This document shows positions 62,252 through 64,000 of a stretch of 64,000 bases of DNA, one piece after another. The position numbers and the translations under genes were made by a program. Every line of letters starts with the position of its first letter. The stretch's first letter is position 1. The DNA lies in assembly GCA_963706905.1 (NCBI GenBank), contig CAVPNY010000012.1, positions 124,001 through 188,000 on the forward strand. The letters run 5' to 3'. The DNA is from CAVPNY01 sp963706905. Its GTDB lineage: Bacteria; Chloroflexota; Anaerolineae; Anaerolineales; UBA4823. The notes beneath the pieces are model-generated. The model did not search any database and was not told the origin of the DNA. It was given only the letters and a program-made list of their open reading frames with translations.

Positions 62252-63056
62252 ATGATTCAATATCTGGTTAAACCAGGGAGCAAAGTCCGCCTGAGCGAAT
62301 GGGATCCCAACGACAGCTCAGCTTTTGAGGGGGACAAGGACGCTGGCAAAGATGTGCTCAAAGAGATTAACTTAGACCTGGCAAAACTCCAGGAAGTATT
62401 GTTTGCTGAGAATAATCATCGAATTCTGATTGTCCTGCAGGGAATGGACACCAGCGGGAAAGATGGGGTGATCAGCCATGTTTTCGAGGGTGTCGATCCG
62501 CAGGGATTGAAGATCGCAAACTTCAAAGTACCCTCGGAGTTAGAGCTGGATCATGATTACCTGTGGCGAGTCCACCAGCACACACCCGGAAAAGGGGATA
62601 TCGCTATTTTTAACCGCAGCCATTATGAAGATGTCCTGGTGGTGCGAGTGCATGAATTGGTCCCGAAACAAGTCTGGTCAAGGCGGTACGACCAGATCAA
62701 CCATTTCGAGAAGCTGCTGGCTGAGGAAGGATGCACCATCCTCAAATTCTATCTCCATATTGACCATCGAAGAGCAAAAAGCACGTTTGCAAGCTCGCCT
62801 GGATGATCCAACCAAAATCTGGAAATTCCGCCTTGGCGATCTGGACGAAAGGAGATTGTGGCCAGAATACATCAAAGCCTACGAAGACGTGCTGAGCAAA
62901 ACCAGCACCGATTGGGCACCCTGGTATATTGTCCCAGCCAACAAGAAATGGTACCGGAATATCGTCGTCGGTAAATTACTGACCGATACGCTGCGCAAAT
63001 TGGATATGAAGTACCCCGTGTCAGAAGAAGATCTGAGTAATGTAGTGATTGAATAA
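62252..63056 (+). CDS. PPK2-family polyphosphate:nucleotide phosphotransferase, frameshifted
   Basis: The N-terminal part has LIVLQGMDTSGKDGVISHVF (Walker A) and FNRSHYEDVLVVRVHELVPK (second PPK2 block). The rest (IEEQKARLQARLDDPTKIWK, DWAPWYIVPANKKWYRNIVV) lies in another frame. Removing one G near 62762 restores it. Repaired length is about 267 residues, normal for PPK2 class proteins with one domain. It moves phosphate between polyphosphate and nucleotides (class III members make ATP from AMP). It is followed by DUF6504 and a CPBP protease gene on the same strand. Confidence 0.9.
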
Positions 63057-63083
63057 TCCAAAGGTCAAGCCATAATCCATGAG

Positions 63084-63470
63084 ATGAATGGTAAGCCGAT
63101 CCGATTCATCAACGAACGCATTGAGGTCTTCTACGATCAGCCCCCGGTTCTCGAGAAAAAGCCAGGCTGTCCGGATGGATTTAAGTGGCAGGATCAGGTG
63201 TACCAGATTACAGACCGGATTGCGGAGTGGCATGATTATCAACGCAGAGGGCGAATGGCACGCAATATGTCTCCAAGCCATGCGTCAGCCGCCGGACAAC
63301 GAGGCTCGTGGGGAGTTGGTCAGGATTATTACCGCGTGCTGACGGACACTGGACAGGTTTTTGATATATACTATGATCGCGCCCCGCAGGATGCAGATCG
63401 ACGCAAGGGGGAGTGGTTTATTTACCGGGAGCTCTCCATCGAAGATATAGCAGATTCCTCCGAGCCATAA
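63084..63470 (+). CDS. DUF6504 family protein
   Basis: The 128-residue protein has the family pattern of an N-terminal PPVLEKKPGCPDGFKWQDQVYQI-type block (here residues 20-45, with FKWQDQVYQITDRIAEWHDY) followed by GQDYYRVLTDTGQVFDIYYD and a C-terminal WFIYRELSIEDI. The function is unknown; it looks like a small beta-rich domain. ATG 63084 or 63096 could start it. It is 27 bp after ppk2, so they are probably one operon. Confidence 0.72.
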   Translation: MNGKPIRFINERIEVFYDQPPVLEKKPGCPDGFKWQDQVYQITDRIAEWHDYQRRGRMARNMSPSHASAAGQRGSWGVGQDYYRVLTDTGQVFDIYYDRAPQDADRRKGEWFIYRELSIEDIADSSEP

Positions 63471-63481
63471 TCAATTCATCT

Positions 63482-64000
63482 ATGACCAACGACGAGTTGA
63501 TCGCATTGACCTCCCCACCAAAGCAGTATATCTGGACCTGGCGCGACCTGGTCATTATTCTGCTGGGGACTTTATTCCTCCTGGTGGCGGGAGTCGCCCT
63601 CTTTTATGCGCTTGCCGGGCTCAGCGGCCAGACGATCGAGGAACTGTCTCAACCGAGCATGGCACAAAGCCTGGCGCTCGCCGCGCTCGAGGCCATAGCT
63701 CTGGTAGCTGGTATATACCTTTTTGGGCTGCGTCGAAAGAAGCTGGGCTGGCAGGTACTGGGTATCAAGCCAGTGAGCGGTATGTGGGTGGCGATCACAG
63801 TGGCTGTCTCCATTTTCGCAATTCCTGTCACTGGATTAATCACCATCCTGGTTGTGCTGGCGCTTGGCTTGCCCATGGAAAATCCACAGTTGGATTTTCT
63901 CTTGCCCGATGACATCAGTTTACCAACTGCGGCGCTGATGCTATTATTGACCGGCATTGCAGTGCCGATCGCCGAAGAGCTGATTTTTCGGGGTTTTTTG
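63482..64000 (+). CDS. CPBP-family intramembrane metalloprotease, cut by window end
   Basis: From ATG 63482, 173 codons run open to the last base. The visible protein has hydrophobic segments (DLVIILLGTLFLLVAGVALF; LALAALEAIALVAGIYLFGL; VAITVAVSIFAIPVTGLITI; AALMLLLTGIAVPIAEELIF) and ends with AEELIFRGFL, the E-E-x-x-x-R motif of the CPBP/Abi (CaaX-like) protease family. The rest of the active site (two more His motifs) would lie beyond the window. It starts 11 bp after the DUF6504 stop. Confidence 0.9.
   Translation, partial: MTNDELIALTSPPKQYIWTWRDLVIILLGTLFLLVAGVALFYALAGLSGQTIEELSQPSMAQSLALAALEAIALVAGIYLFGLRRKKLGWQVLGIKPVSGMWVAITVAVSIFAIPVTGLITILVVLALGLPMENPQLDFLLPDDISLPTAALMLLLTGIAVPIAEELIFRGFL

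Overview
The window most likely comes from a Gram-positive-like or monoderm bacterium of the Chloroflexota, class Anaerolineae. That is an inference from gene content and style: many TolB/SGNH/TupA-type lipoproteins, a tungstate ABC system with an HTH plus binding-protein regulator, molybdenum hydroxylases and moderate-to-high G+C. No rRNA or tRNA gene was seen to confirm it. No CRISPR array was recognised.

Layout. 0-2.6 kb: the edge of a DUF6602 gene, a decayed IS630-type transposase, a tiny broken ORF and a formylglycine-generating-enzyme-like lipoprotein or membrane gene. 2.8-5.4 kb: glmS (broken by two single-base shifts) and a flavodoxin-like protein. 5.7-9.6 kb: ester cyclase, SGNH lipoprotein, TolB-type propeller lipoprotein. 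9.7-13.2 kb: an accessory patch in which two related replication-protein-like remnants, in the same orientation, flank a membrane protein and a double C_GCAxxG_C_C redox protein. 13.5-17.4 kb: tungstate regulator and tupABC. 17.6-27.8 kb: a redox island with an NTF2-like protein, SDR, FAD oxidoreductase, a complete IS element with nested inverted repeats, three tandem MDR oxidoreductases, a methyltransferase and an XRE/DUF2178-like pair. 26.6-32.8 kb: tetR, double-FtsX permease, membrane-fusion protein, ATPase and MDR, read leftward and closed by a terminator. 33-36.3 kb: polysaccharide deacetylase, aldo/keto reductase, GNAT. 36.5-47.3 kb (mostly rightward): DinB, prolyl oligopeptidase, MFS, msrPQ (leftward), rtcA, DHA2-type MFS, SulP. 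47.3-62.1 kb: a long leftward catabolic region. 62.2-64 kb: PPK2, DUF6504 and a CPBP protease cut by the window end.

The most notable part is 47.3-62.1 kb. A FadR-type regulator with a composite operator leads an ADP-forming acyl-CoA synthetase, a DRE-TIM carboxyltransferase, a CoxG-cyclase fusion and a four-subunit molybdenum hydroxylase. The large Mo subunit is split into two genes in the order FAD, FeS, L, M, as described for clostridial nicotinate dehydrogenase. Then come a corrinoid protein, a URO-D-type methyltransferase and an EthD protein, followed by XdhC, MoxR and VWA maturation genes resembling CoxF/CoxD/CoxE. Together they suggest an inducible pathway that hydroxylates a (hetero)aromatic substrate, opens it hydrolytically and activates the acid product with CoA, possibly with a demethylation branch. 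The substrate cannot be read from the sequence. The tungstate importer, MsrP and the Mo hydroxylase give the window a metal-pterin theme.

At least nine otherwise well-conserved genes carry single-base frameshifts, most repaired by deleting one base. Many are probably assembly errors, so the affected genes are annotated over their repaired extent.
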